Below, piece by piece: positions 1-12,160 of a stretch of DNA of 64,000 nt. A program made the position numbers and the translations under genes. Origin of the DNA: Malaya genurostris (Eukaryota; Arthropoda; Insecta; Diptera; Culicidae). The notes under the pieces were generated by a model. That model was given only the letters and a program-made list of their open reading frames with translations, was not told the origin of the DNA and ran no database searches. Position 1 is the first letter of the stretch; each line of letters opens with the position of its first letter. The DNA is taken from assembly GCF_030247185.1 (NCBI RefSeq), contig NC_080572.1, positions 9,689,007-9,753,006 of the forward strand, read 5' to 3'.

Positions 1-5
1 TTTTT

Positions 6-200
6 TGATGCTGAAACTCTTAAAACTGCACGAAACGTCGAGATTTTGTGATATTTAAAAAAAAATTTCAGGAAAATTGACTTTCTGAGACTTTTGATAT
101 TTTTTCTAAGTCCCAAAAAGTCGATTTTTTGAAAAATTTTTTTTTTCGAGATGACACTAAATCTCGACGTTTCATGCAATTCTAAGTCATTTGGCATCAA
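6..200. repeat. Fold-back (MITE-like) element
   Basis: The two ends form an imperfect inverted repeat: 'TGATGC' followed by 'GAAACGTCGAGATTT' near the left end is mirrored by 'AAATCTCGACGTTTC' followed by 'GGCATCA' at the right end. The inner arms also pair ('AAAATTGACTTTCTGAGACT' against 'AGTCCCAAAAAGTCGATTTT'). No coding potential. A one-armed copy lies at 53170-53304, so this is a family and not a chance palindrome. Confidence 0.7.
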
Positions 201-770
201 CATTTTTTTCGATTTCGAAAATTTCATGTACCCCATGTATGGTGATTTTTCAAGATCTATGAAAATTCCGCTAAGTGGACTAAGAAGGGTTTTTTTTTTA
301 AATAAGCATCGCTGTTCTTATACAAATAGGCAACGCAAATGTCAAGCACTAGTTTGGAAAAATTATGCTGACTGTGTGACATAAACACTGAAGCATGCTT
401 TTGTGAACTACTCGAATCAATCTGAATCAGAAGAGAAAGGCATTATCACACTACTAGGTGGATTAAAAAGGGTTTTTTTTAACAACTGTGAGTAAACGTG
501 CACCCAGTTTGAAAAGAGCTTTCTCGTGGTCAAACGCTCATGCATAATTGTAAACAAAACTGCCTTCTGATATCTTTACGGCCTCGGTTATCTCATGCAA
601 TTTCAATTTACAGTTAGATATAACCGATTTATGGACTTTACGACCACGTTTGAATTCAGCAAACCAATAAAATATGATTTTTTTCCTATAGAGCAGAGCA
701 CAGATAACACATTTGAAGCCGTTGCTGACATTCTACAGTATTTTTTTAGTAAGAAATGATAATTAAATAA
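201..770. other. AT-rich DNA with short repeat fragments
   Basis: No gene recognised. Two short copies of a motif of the form 'AGGTGGATTAAAAAGGGTTT' occur near 262-292 and 437-477. The same motif recurs near 42155-42190 and 52745-52790, so it is probably the edge of a dispersed element whose full extent I cannot define. Confidence 0.4.
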
Positions 771-917
771 ATTGGTTGGCCTTCAGAGTGTACAGAACCA
801 TTGCATGGCTGGTGCTATGATTCTACTGACACTACGAATCCTTCCAGGTCGGAGCTCGAACATACGACAACTGGTTTGTTAGACCTGTGCCCTATGCATT
901 GAACCGCCAACCCGGGT
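771..917 (-). mobile_element. tRNA-derived SINE, family A, copy 1 (3'-truncated)
   Basis: On the minus strand this reads 'CCCGGGTTGGCGGTTCAATG' (A-box-like) and then a B-box-like 'GTTCGAGCTCC', followed by the family body ending in 'GGTTCTGTACACTCTGAA'. It aligns throughout with copies at 6853, 42229, 45017 and 52334. It stops before the tail segment ('GCGAAGTCTGTTGAAACAG') present in the complete copies. It encodes no protein; mobilisation would need a LINE reverse transcriptase. Confidence 0.8.
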
Positions 918-3331
918 AACACACATAGTATTTATATTTATAGATAACATTCGTATAAATATAAATTTACTTTGGAACCATCCGGTAGGTGACAATCCAG
1001 TATGTGAACGTTCTAAATTATAAAAATCCTTATTATTTATGCAGAGAACTTTTACATGTGTATAAAATCATGAATCGATGGAGATTAAGTCGTCCCTTAT
1101 ATTATTATCAAAAGTGCAGAGAATTTTTTTTCAGAAGAGTTTGGCCTTCGCCCAACTCCAGCCTTCAACTACGGTGTTACGCTATTCGATGTTCTTTAGT
1201 AGCTTCATTTTATTGTTTGTACGTGCTAAAGTTGATCGTCTGGTGATTGGTGTGTTCACTGGAATTGTTTTTTTTATGGCTAGTTCATGTTTCAAGTTCA
1301 CGCAAAGCATTAGAATTTTAAAGAAGTGTTAGTTTAGATTTAATTCTATGTATTCGTGAAACCTTCCTAAGGCAATAAATATAGTAGCACAGAACCGTTG
1401 ATCACATTTGTTACATAGATAAACATTTGATAACTATATCTAGTTAGAGTTTTATTAATTTGATGTAGATGCTGTTATTTAACTTTCCAGGATAAGTAGG
1501 TTTGAAAAGGTCCGAAAACAGTCGCTTTTACTGTAAACGCCTAGCGAAAGAGAGCTGAGGAACGTTCAATATCCGGAACACGTAACGTGCAGTAAATCTA
1601 TCTAGACGACGATAGTACGCCGTCTGCTGCCGGGCAAATGAATTAAAACAAGTAGAAATAATAGGAAATACTTCCGCTTGTCCTATTTTTGGTGTGACTG
1701 GCGACTTGCAGTGTCTTTCGGTTATGGAGTGATTTTCTCACTGGTTCAATTGCAGGAGGCAGGTACTTTACCGTCAATGGAAACCAGATACGTGTGGTGC
1801 TCGGCTATAATTATTTTGATGTCGCTTCGAGCTTCATCAAGTCCGGCTTCAATCCAATGAATAATATTACAAGTGTCTTGTTTCGTTACCGCTCATGGAC
1901 ATGTAAGAATAGACTTTCTATTCCACACAGCAGTAACTAGGTCAACTCTAATTCACGTTTTCTTAGACCATTCAGCTCAGTTCGTTGGAAAACGAACTGT
2001 GTATTTTTCCTAGTTTGCATCAGATTTTCAAAAGGAGTCGCGTTTATCAGAGATAAGAAAAAAATCTCATATTTTAATTCAAATGGTTGTAGTGGTAATA
2101 GCTTAAAGTTTTTCTGGCAAGTCTTTTATCGAATACTGAAATTGATCCACATGTCCAGAAAGCTTTAAGAAAATCTGAATCGGTGCTGTCAACATATGTT
2201 CGACTTGGCGCGAAATTCGTTATAAGCAATTCGTTCAGGAAAAGTTCAAAAGAGCTACAAATTCAGGAAGGTGACAAAATTGAGCCGAGGGTCGTACATA
2301 TACATATACTGTGACCGGTCGGTGAGATAGTTTTTTGTTTTACTTGTATGGCACCTTATCGCAAGCAAGTATCCACAAACCTATCCATTCATGGAACTAT
2401 TTCTCTCGTTCGTCAGTAAAAAGTGAATTTGACATTTACTGTGTGTCTCCGTCGTTTGAGTAGATTAAATTACTGAAAACCTATTTTTTTCGTTTAAATT
2501 TAACTTCGTTATCATTTATCAGCAAAAGCACTTTTTGCCCCCTCAAAACATTTATTGGAGTGGCTATACCCCCCAATATTTTGGCAACTGAAATAAATAT
2601 TAGAAAATTTGCTAGAAATATCTTATGATATAAAACTTTTTTCTGTTACCCCGTAATTCGTCTCCGTAATCCTTCATATTTCTAAACTAAGTTACTAAAA
2701 TTTTAAACTAATTTACAACAATGTGAAATGTGCTATACTTTACCACTTTCGAATATTGGTTATCACTGGAATAGTAGAGAAAATGTTTGTAATGCAAATC
2801 GGATCGAATTTGAATCTAAAAGTGTGACAATCGATTAAACATTCCATGATGTATCGAAGTAAGCTCCACTTTAGAGTTTAGGGTAATTTAAGGTATTTCT
2901 CGAGCCTGTATTCAGGAACCAGCATAACCCAAATCGATTCGTATGGCTATATGACGGATAAATTGCAAAAGTTTTGAGTCCAACTTTAAAGCCTTTCGGG
3001 ATTGTCTCTAGGCTTTGTACCCTAAACGTACCCCCGCTTGGCGGATGGGGGTTTATACTTCGCGTATTGACAATGTCGGACCATGCCGAGATCGATCGTA
3101 AACAGATAAAAACTATTATGTTATCTGGATCGATCACGGAGTGGACAGGACTAATACTGCTTGAAATTGACAATAGGTCATTAGGTGGTTTCGAGCATTC
3201 TTATGGCTGGAATTGGTCACCAATTTGAATTATCTTGATCCAGTTGGGATGAATGTTAATATACTGGTGAATTTAATTCAAAAAGGAGGACTATTGTTAT
3301 CAGGAATAGGAGTCAATTGACATCTTATGAG
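918..3331. other. Unassigned AT-rich sequence
   Basis: Only short, shadow-like open frames are present, and none shows a recognisable domain or motif. I see no repeat shared with the rest of the window apart from simple A/T runs. Confidence 0.4.
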
Positions 3332-3468
3332 CCGTTAAGGAACTTTCAAACCTTTCCGATCCGGTTCGATACCGGTGCTAATGTTTACAAATTGCAATGA
3401 CGGCGAAACTGATTGATCAGGTGTAAATACACTCTCAAATCGGGAAAGGTTTGAATGTACCTAAATTT
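3332..3468. repeat. Small inverted-repeat element
   Basis: 'TTTCAAACCTTTCCGAT' at about 3346-3362 faces 'ATCGGGAAAGGTTTGAA' at about 3439-3455, giving arms of roughly 25-30 bp around an ~80-bp loop. The size and form fit a small MITE, but I find no second copy and no clear target duplication. Confidence 0.45.
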
Positions 3469-4405
3469 CTCCAACTTTGACATAGATATCACCTTTTAAC
3501 TGAAAGTGTGAGATGTGTGTTTCTGGAAGAGAACGGTTCACGTGAACCATTTCATACAATAACACATAGTATTTCTTTATGAAATACATGTAGTTCTTGT
3601 TCCCTGGATGCGTGCTCAACACTAGAGAGACCAAAACTTAATAGAGATCTAAGTTGCTCAAAAGCAGTCAAAATGATTGAAAGAGAGAAAGTAAAAAAAA
3701 CGGTGACAGAATAATTAAAAGCTAGTGCAGAGTGCCTTAGTGCATGTATCGTTAAATAAAAAAAAAACAGATCGCAGAGTTTTAAGTAATCCTTCCATTG
3801 TGTACATATTTTGATTTTTCTGGACAATCTAGTGTTAAATGCGCATCCTTACTTTATACAATTTAACAAGTTCACTAACACCTGATTTTATTTTATTTTA
3901 TTTTATTATATTTTCATGGCGAGAAAAAACCCCGAGGGTGTCGCAGGAAAATCATAAATAATAGGTATTTTATGTAATAATCTAACTTGTGGTAAGTTGT
4001 GGTATGGTGAATGAAAAAGGTAACAACTATTTTTATTATCAATTTTATTCTTATTGTTATTATTATTATTCCTTTATTCTTGATAATCTATCAGCTTGAG
4101 ATATTCACAGGTTTCTACGGCATAGTCAAAAAAAAAATGCAATGGCGAAAAAGAAAATGTAATGTAACTTCGATAAAGATAGAAACAATCAGAGCAGATT
4201 AGAATGGATAGTGTTAATAGACCAAACACATCTACATCTATTTAGGAACTTTAAAATAATAATCGTGTGTACCGCTTCAGACATAAAAGACTATATAGGA
4301 AAGTAGAGCCAATACCGAAACGGATACAATGAGAAATTTTCCAAAGTTTCATCGACGAGGACATTTAAGACACAGAAGCAGTTGGTAGGATGACAAAATA
4401 CTAAT
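3469..4405. other. Unassigned AT-rich sequence with simple repeats
   Basis: Contains a (TTTTA)n tract at about 3885-3908 and a TTA-rich tract at about 4044-4072. The 63-codon frame at 4011-4202 is hydrophobic only because it reads through the TTA tract, so I do not call it a gene. Confidence 0.4.
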
Positions 4406-4552
4406 ACACTGAAGACATTTTTATGCAAGTTTACGTACCGCATAAAAAAACCGCATAACTCTGGAAATTCGCATGAAAAACTGCATAACTCTGGAACTTC
4501 GCATAAAAAAAACCGCATAACTCTGAAAATTCGCATAAAAAAACCGCAATTT
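4406..4552 (+). repeat. 31-bp tandem array, half of a MITE
   Basis: Starts with 'ACACTGAAGACATTTTTATG', then repeats a ~31-bp unit built on 'CCGCATAACTCTGAAAATTC' and 'GCATAAAAAAA' about four times. The same start and units occur at 5857-6047, which also keeps the opposite terminus. Here the right terminus is missing. Confidence 0.65.
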
Positions 4553-4599
4553 TAAAAATTCATCATCATGTAATTCTAGAAGTCAGAACTGGATAAAAT

Positions 4600-5850
4600 T
4601 AATTAATTTTGTATGGGACTATAAGTTTATTTTAATTTGAATTTTTGTTTATGAAATTCGATTGGCTTTTTTTTAGAAAACGATTGAGCTTTGAGATTCG
4701 ATTCGATACTGGAACCGGAATTCGAAAATCGGTGTAGCCGAAGTCAGATAAATTCACCTGAGGAGCTATATAGTTTACATTTGATTCAAAATGTTTGAAA
4801 AACAGTGTAGACATCTTTGAGAAATCGTAGTGCGAAAAAAATTTTTGGGTACCTTCCGAATCGAAAACTGAATACCACTAAAACTGAAATAAGTTTATTT
4901 GGTTATCGACTATCCAAATCTGCTAACCCGATAAACCTGATTAATTTATGTGAAATAGACATTTTTATAATAATCAGCTTGTATCCCCGAAACCGGAAGT
5001 TGGATCTGACTGAAAAGCAAGATATTTTATAGAATCTTGAAACTTTTCATTGATGATTCCTCGATTTCAGTTGAATCTTAGATCGGTTCAGCCATCTACG
5101 AGTAAAAAGAGTTACACAATTTTAATTACTTTCACATATCTTTCGTTAGCTCCGGAACCAGAGGTCGGAACCAAACATAATTCAGGAACCTTGTTTGGGA
5201 GTATACGACTTTTCATATAAATCTGAGTTTGTAGATAACGGTGCAGTCATCTCCGAATAAAATTGATGATCTCGACGAACTGATTCGAATGGTATATAGG
5301 TATTATGTTCTTCCAGCATTTATTGCTGTAAGTAGTTTAAAAAAAATATAATTATGGAATTGCTTTCAACTCGAAAATTCTGCCATAATCTGGTATACAT
5401 ATGTCATATTCTAACCGTGCTAAAATTGGCCAGAGGCAAAATGCCATGAAAAGGATGCTGTACACAGTCTTTTTGGTACTTAGAAACAATTGTATGTAAC
5501 AGTATAAAAGATCGTGTTTCACGTTGCTCCCAAGCATTTTTTTTGTCATACAATGCACAAAACTCCTACTGCTGAAATAGGGGGAAAAGTCGCGTACACA
5601 AAAATATATCTCCGTTGAAAATGGACGGATTTTAACAATCTATGGCTTACCGTGCGGAATCTAAGTCTGGAAACATATTCTAACTGAAAATTTTGACATA
5701 GAACTTCGTAAACCTCAAAAAGTAAACATCCGGTTTCAAAACCATTCAATAGATTTCTGAGTGACGGAGAGACCTTTCATTTGCGACTTGTTTGATCAAA
5801 ATCGGTCCAGCCATCTCTGAGATCTCGACCTCTTTGTTGACAACACACAT
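4600..5850 (-). repeat. Degenerate culicine dispersed repeat (family R)
   Basis: Contains repeated relics of the family R cores, such as 'CCGGAACC', 'GAATCTTAGATCGG' and 'CGGTCCAGCCATCTCTGAGA', near 4690-4720, 4995-5110, 5150-5290 and 5600-5830. Clearer copies lie at 42431, 49506 and 59411. Copies here are old and their boundaries approximate. Not protein-coding. Confidence 0.5.
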
Positions 5851-5856
5851 ACATAT

Positions 5857-6047
5857 ACACTGAAGTCTTTTTTATGCGAATTTACGTACCGCAGAAAAAA
5901 CCGCATAACTCTGAAAATTCGCATAAAAAACCGCATAACTCTGAAACTTCGCATAAAAAAAACCGCATAACTCTGAAAATTCGCATAAAAAAGTCGCGTA
6001 AAAAAAAACCACATAAAAAAAGACCGCCTAAAAAAAGACCTCAGTGT
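5857..6047. mobile_element. MITE with 'ACACTGA' inverted termini and an internal tandem array
   Basis: The left end 'ACACTGAAGTCTTTTTTATG' is mirrored by the right end '...AAAAAAGACCTCAGTGT'. TATA lies at the left junction and ATA at the right. Internally, 'CCGCATAACTCTGAAAATTC' is repeated about three times. About 190 bp, non-coding. The open frame across it (5874-6260) is a lysine-rich product of the A-rich units, not a gene. Confidence 0.7.
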
Positions 6048-6852
6048 ATACGTATACACCGTCAATATTCACGTTCTCCAGTTATGTCTGTAACATTATC
6101 CATTATCCCTTTTGGTTTTTTTTTAACTAAACCAAATCCCCAAGCAACCATATGCATAATATCACTGCACATTTACAACTCTATTTTGACATTGTTAAGT
6201 ATAATTACTCTAATACTCCATAGTGTAAAGCAATGTGCCTTAAATTGGCATTCAAAATGAAATGAATCATTTTCTTACAATATTGTTTCACTATCCATAT
6301 ATCAGGATTCGATGCTATGTTTTGAAACAAAGAAACTTTTATGAAAAGGTGCAATGAAATTGAATGTCTACATTGAATTTTTTGCCTTAGTGTTGATAAA
6401 CAGTAGATCAGTTTTTTAATTTAAAGCTAAATTTAACTTTATTTACCAATATTTGTCGGCAGTACAGAAGTAAACTCAATTACCGACGTAAATTTGACTT
6501 TTCATTTACTTCTGAATGTTTGAAAACAACTTTGCAGATGTTTTTCAATTCAATCACATGATATGTGAAATGTGAAAACACTATAATGCTATTATAGTGA
6601 TAATGTAAAATTCCAATTTGCAAACAAGCTGTGTCAAGTATTAGGATCATTTACAGTTCCAGGTGAAAGGTGCGAGTTGAGAAACCAGACAGTCGCGGCC
6701 GACATTGGTTCAAATCCAAACAAAAGAAAAAACTTATTCAGATTGGAGCGAAAAAAAAACACAACAGCCCTACTTCAAGTTGAGATCGCATTGTTTGAAA
6801 ATGATGAAACACTTGGTGATTGAGAAGGTAGTACAAAAAAAAAAAACAAATT
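6048..6852. other. Unassigned AT-rich sequence
   Basis: No recognisable coding, RNA or repeat feature beyond short A/T runs. The frame at 6705-6932 runs into the SINE that follows and is not a gene. Confidence 0.4.
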
Positions 6853-7046
6853 TGCCTGGGTTGGCGGTTCAATGCATGGTCTTACAAGCCAGTTGTCACA
6901 TGTTCGAACCCCGAGCTGGAAGGATTCATTAGTGTTAGTACTAGCCATGCAATGATTCTGTATGCTAAGAATCGGCTGCGAAGTCTGTTGAAACAGAAAG
7001 GCCAAATCCCACAAAAGAAATGTAATGCTAAGACTTTGCTTTGCTA
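6853..7046 (+). mobile_element. tRNA-derived SINE, family A, copy 2
   Basis: Plus-strand copy with the A-box-like 'GGTTGGCGGTTCAATGCA', the B-box-like 'GTTCGAACCCC', the conserved body ('AGCTGGAAGGATTC') and the complete tail ('CGGCTGCGAAGTCTGTTGAA', then 'TGTAATGCTAAGACTTTGCT'). About 190 bp. Small indels relative to the copy at 52334 suggest it is older. Confidence 0.8.
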
Positions 7047-8785
7047 CAGAAAATACAACACAATATCGAACTATTTCTCTTATTTGAGTTTACACGTTGT
7101 GGGGACAAGTGCAACACTAAATTTTGATTATTGGATTGAAACTAGGCTCGTAACTGGCTTCAAACAAACAGTTTGACGACATAAGTTAGGATGAAAACTG
7201 GATTAGGTTCGGCATGGAGCGAATGGTCAACGACCAACTGGTGGATTTCAGGTGCTTTACCTTCCCGAAAATGGTTGAATATCTGGATATTTTATCGCAA
7301 GTAGCTTATCCCATCTAAAAACTTTTATCGGAATCCCAACAGCTTTCTCGAGCATTATTTTGTTCAACAGATATCAGCATCGGCCCGATTACTCTCATTC
7401 ACTTTTGCGGACGGTTTCGGTTCCTGACAAAACTAATTAATTAGTATCATTTCGCCTTCCAAATGCTCACTTTTTTCGATGTATTTAAAATTATGCGTTT
7501 ATGATCCCTTCCATTATTGCGTAAACGGTGAGGACTGACCGATTCGGGTAAAAGCACTTTCCGAGATAATGGTACACCTTAATGCAGCATGGACGGGTGG
7601 GTTCATCCGTGATGAAGCTTTCAAGACTCGGGAAAGTTTAGTGTTGATTGGGGTTGCACAAAATCCCGGTCCGCATTTTGTGTTCGTAGACGCACTTACG
7701 AACCCTGATGATGGCTTGACTGGGTCGTGAATGTTGCTCCACTAAGTAAAAATCCAACGAGCAATTTAAGTAGCAATCTCGAGCATAGGATATATTTCAA
7801 GTTTCCCAGGATATTTTCCCAGCGCGTTCGAGTGTGATAAACAGGACGAGGGAAAAACAGAAATGAGATGTCTGTATGATGTTTTCTTGTTAGGGGAATG
7901 AGCAATACTTCTGTATAAATGTTATTTTCATCATTATTTATTCGCGTCGTTCGCTGGAATATCCCACTGCCGGTGGTGTCGGGTCGAAATTGTTTGCTAC
8001 GGGAATGTTACAATATTTACTTCACGCGAAGGGATGCGTGTGCCTAACAGCTTATTACGGGTCGGCAACTGCTTAATTCAATGGTGATAATGAATCGCAC
8101 GGTGGTTAATGAAAATTCGTGGAATTATTACATTTGAACTCATTTGTGCAAAAGTTGCCATCAGCTTTTTAGTTATTACTCTTTCAGCTGACGAAAATGA
8201 TTCTGTTTTCAGAATTCAATTATCTTCAAGACGTTACTAAGGAGTCAAAACGTTTTCGATTTTGGTTCGCTCTGAATAGTCTGACAGTGAACGAGTAATG
8301 CAGGACTATGATGATGATGATAATAATCTGAAACACATCTGAAAGTATTCATCGTGGTAAATTTACACATTGATGGGGAAGAAATATTGAGAAGGAGTGG
8401 CTTATTTTGCAAAATGTGCAAATGTGTCTGTCAAACGAAAATTTTCTTGGTGAATTTGTAATTATTCTATTTCCAGTGGTCTCAGGAAATGTCAACTGAG
8501 ATTTATCAACTTTGGTATGTTGCGGCAAAATTAGTTTGCTACAAAAATGCTCACATTTTTTGTCAGTGTATACCAGTTTAAGTTGAACTGTTATGCCACC
8601 TAGCAGTTCAACGCAAACCACAACGACAACGTGAATTTTCTGCTAATCGCAGTATATATTTTCATGTTAGCACTAAAGTACGATGTCCTTACTGACGTGC
8701 CAAACGAACGCGTTTTTTCCCGGTCGATTCAGGTTCGGCACTGTAAGGGTGAACCTGTGTATTCTGAAAATAGGTTTGCCAGTTA
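7047..8785. other. Unassigned sequence of more complex composition
   Basis: Less A/T-run-rich than its surroundings, and without repeats shared elsewhere in the window. The frames at 7696-7905 (-) and 8349-8621 (-) show no domain, motif or splice support. It may be single-copy non-coding or intronic DNA. Confidence 0.35.
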
Positions 8786-10063
8786 AAGACTGTCCCAGAA
8801 AGTATGGACGCAACCAAAAACCGCTGCCATTTCGCAATGGTTCATAATCTTTCAATTTTTATGGCTGTGTCTTGTTGTTTACACTCTTCTCTAACCACTT
8901 GTGCAGTTGTTTATTCGTTTTCATTAGTTTGTTCCGAAATGCGTCGACTTTCAGCAGAACAACGTCGAAAAATTGTGTACAAATGGTGCACAGAACGCGG
9001 TCTGAGAAAGATAGCAAAAATGGAAGGAGTAAGTGAAAAAGTAAGTGATAACACCTTTGAGAATAAACCGGTCGAAAAAAAGGTCGGACGGGTCGAAAAA
9101 AAGGTCCTGCTAACCCTCAGTTGGATAAACGTATACTGAAGGCGTTCGCGCAAAAGAAGGAGGTTTCAGTTCGGGATGTGGCCAAAAAAGTGGGCACTTC
9201 GAAGTCAAATGTTCTTCGTGCTAAAGAACGTTTGAATCTTCGAACCTATAAGAAGCAGAAACAACCAAAACGCAGTCCGAACTAAGAACATCGATCAGGC
9301 CGAGGGTTCGAAAGCTGTACAATACGATTCTTGCTGGAAATTCGAACTGCATAATCATGGACGACGAAACCTACGTGAAACTCGATTACAAATCCTTGTC
9401 GGGACCACAATATTATACGGCGCGAGAAGGGCAAGTGCTAAACCAGTCCGAGACATCGATCGAAGTCGACAAATTTGGTAAGAAAGCTATGGTCTGGCAA
9501 GCAATTTGTAGTTGCGGTAAGATTTCGAAACCCTTCATCGCCACTGCTTCAATGAACAAATATACATCAAGGAATGTTTACAAAAACGTCTTCTACCCAT
9601 GATTCGAAGCCACAAGGATCCTGTTGTCTTCTGGCTAGATCTTGCTTCTTGCCACTACTCGAAATCAACGGTAGAATGATATACTACCAAAAATGTCACT
9701 TTCGTCCCAAAAGACATGAATCCACCAAATTGCCCACAACTTCGACCAATTGAGGAATTTTGAGCATTCACGAAGACACATCTTAGGAAACATGTCTCGG
9801 CAGCCGGAACCATTAAACAGTTCGAAACATATTGGAAAAAACTGTCAAAACTTGTCGCCAAGAAGTCTGTACGGAATTTAATGAGGAACGTTCGCAAGAA
9901 GGTGCACCAGCTAGTCTACAATGGCTAAGTAGTAAATGTTGAGAATAATATTCTGTAGTTGTAGTCTAATATTATCAGTATATCGAATAAAATTTGAATA
10001 TCTAACACTTGTAAATTATTTACAGCGAAATCAAAGTGCGTCCATACTTTCTGGGACATTCTT
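8786..10063 (+). mobile_element. DD37E Tc1/mariner-superfamily transposon (ITmD37E-like), complete ends
   Basis: The left terminus contains 'GTCCCAGAAAGTATGGACGC' and the right terminus ends with its reverse complement 'GCGTCCATACTTTCTGGGAC'. Both sides are flanked by TA (8784-8785 and 10064-10065), the target duplication of this superfamily. Length 1278 bp. It contains one decayed transposase (8939-9928). The DD37E triad matches a family reported from mosquitoes. Confidence 0.9.
8939..9928 (+). pseudogene. DD37E transposase, inactivated
   Basis: The cut-and-paste transposase of the surrounding element. It begins at 'MRRLSAEQRRKIVYKWCTE', a helix-turn-helix region. A frameshift near 9090 leads to a second helix-turn-helix stretch ('VSVRDVAKKVGTSKSNV'). 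After another frame change, the block with 'IIMDDETYVK' (9348-9377) supplies the first catalytic Asp. A further shift near 9555 leads to 'VFWLDLASCHYSK', whose Asp is at 9638-9640, and to 'PIEEF', whose Glu is at 9752-9754. There are exactly 37 residues between these two, which defines DD37E. Two in-frame TGA stops (9677 and 9761) lie where the family has Trp. All three catalytic residues remain, but the reading frame is destroyed. Confidence 0.88.
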
Positions 10064-10276
10064 TATCCGGCAATTTTATGAGAAAACGATATGCAATCTC
10101 TCAGAATTCCAATAAGCCAACATTCAGGTTGCGCCAAAACATGATGAATTTGTTGGACAATTGGTTAATTTAATTTTTCAGTGAAAACTATTAAACGTAG
10201 ATTAAGTATCAGATAAGTAATACACTGGATCTAATCATTATCATTTATTTACATGAAAGTGCAACTGTACAGATAT

Positions 10277-11690
10277 TTAGAATACAGAATGGCCATTTTG
10301 CTCTCTGGGAAGGATTATCATTCCCGAAAATTTGTTGTTGGGAGGTCTTAATTTTATCAAATGTGCGTAAATTTCTGAACTTCTATTCACTGTACGTTTT
10401 GACGTAGAACTACGTCTTTGTTTTTCTATGACGAATTTCGCGCTAAATCGTATTCGCAGTCGGTAGAACACTCTCAGATTTGAATGAAACTTTTTTGACA
10501 TGTAGACTTCGTCCAAGAATGTCACTTTGCATATTTTGTTTTTCCAAAGTTTATCTAGAATGTCTTTTGAGAAGGGCCCAAATTTTTAACAAATTTAGAG
10601 TTTTTTGTGTAAATTGACTTTAAATTCTCAAAATAGATTTGTTCAGTGTGGGATTCGTATAGACGAATTTCGTGCCAAATCGAGTTGTCAGCATATTGAC
10701 TTTATCAGAAAAAGCCACTTCGCTCACTTTGTTTTTCCAAAAATTATTTAGCCTGTCTTTTGAGAGGAGCAAGACTTTTTTTACTAATATTTTACAAATA
10801 ATTATAGTAGTGAAATGACAAATCCTAGAAAAAAAAGTGCTAGTAATGTCTCATTTTCGAATAAAAGTACTGAAAAAAATTACTAATCGTATCCTCAATT
10901 GAAAAAAAATTGAATTTAAAATTTTGAAATCAAACTACAAAAAGCATAATTCTTTATTGCAATGAAATGTTGTCCCAGCATAGATAATTATGTTTTTTCT
11001 GCCAACCTTCTATTTATTGTAAAATTGGCATTATGAAATGAAAAACAGTTTTTTTTAAATAAAAACTGTTTTCTTTTACAGCGCTGATACTTTTTGCGAA
11101 TAATGGGCAACTGACAATTGGGTATTCAGTGAAATTTTCTCCCAAATTGAGTTACATGGGAATCTTGTATGATTATGACTTTCAGTTAAGTTTAGTTTGC
11201 GATAAAAAGACAAAGGAAAAAAATTCAGTTTAGCCAAGAAATAGGTCTTATTGGAATATTTTTTTGTTGAAAGTATTCACCTTGCAATATTTGAACGATC
11301 TTGGAACAAAAATTTATCAGAATAAAAATTGTTTTTTTTTTGTAAATCGATATTAAATTTTTGAAGTAAAATTTATTCAGTGTAGGACTTGAGGATTTTT
11401 TTTCAGTATATGGAAAACTTACCTGATTTTGTCGAAATTACTCATACAACACTTTTAGTAGGATTTGTCATTATTCAAATAAATCCATTTGAAAAAAAAT
11501 TATGAAAAATGTTTAGCCCTTTTCAAAAAACAATCCTTTTCAAAAAACAATTTTGGAAAAATACAAAGTATGCAAGTGATTTTTTGTCATATAGTCTTTA
11601 TACATAGAAAGTTTCAAAAATGCTGCAAAAATTTGTTAGAGATAGCACGAAATTCGTCTAAAGTAATTTTCAGTAGATTTTTGTGAAGTT
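10277..11690. repeat. ~230-bp repeat complex, direct and inverted copies
   Basis: A unit containing 'ACGAATTTCG', then 'CACTTTGCATATTTTGTTTT' and 'TGTCTTTTGAGA', starts near 10431 and again near 10663 (period ~232 bp). A partial direct copy lies near 11329-11400 ('TTATTCAGTGTAGGACTTG'). An inverted copy lies near 11545-11660 ('CACGAAATTCGTCTA', 'GGAAAAATACAAAGTATGCA'). Degenerate and non-coding; the frame at 10277-10525 is incidental. Confidence 0.55.
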
Positions 11691-11994
11691 TTATGATTTA
11701 TGCCAGATTCATGACGTAACACTCAAGACCGCTACAACTATTTACTAAAATTAAAAATGAGATAACTTTATAGAAACAAAAAATAATATGTGTTCGTCTT
11801 TATGATGTTTGTTAAAAAATTGGCGGGGCGAATGTTTTTGAGTTCTGATACAAACAAACATAGAGCATGTTTAATTTCATACTGGTTATTGCCTGTTTTT
11901 TCTAGTTTTGTTACCTATTGACAATAAAACTACTCCTTTACGTTCCATATATAAGGAGCGATACTGCAGCCCTCTATCAACAAACTCATAAAAG
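11691..11994. other. Unassigned AT-rich sequence
   Basis: No gene or repeat recognised. Confidence 0.35.
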
Positions 11995-12160
11995 TGATTT
12001 ACTGATGAAGGATGTAACAAACATTCCGAAATGCGTATCTGTTTTGTGATGTTCAAAATACACATTTAAAGTGTTGTGAGATACATGATGAATGTGTGTA
12101 GTGTTGTGATATAGTAAAATTCAATGGTGATAACATGTTATTAGAGTAAATAGTTGAGAA
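11995..12160 (+). repeat. Solitary arm of the fold-back family seen at 41290
   Basis: 'AGGATGTAACAAACATTCCG' followed by 'AAATGCGTATCTGTTTTGTG' and 'GTTCAAAATACAC' matches the right arm of the 41290-41905 element ('AGGATGCAAATAACATTCCG', 'CGTGTCTGTATTATAACG', 'TTTGATACAC'). The later 'AATTCAATGGT' also corresponds. Only one arm is recognisable here. Confidence 0.5.

Noticed and set aside
5874..6260. 128-codon frame rich in Lys, Pro and His
   Set aside because: It is a translation of the A-rich tandem units of the MITE at 5857-6047.
8804..9139. 111-codon frame starting just inside the DD37E left terminus
   Set aside because: Its first 45 codons lie in the element's terminal/untranslated region; the transposase-like sequence begins at the Met at 8939.
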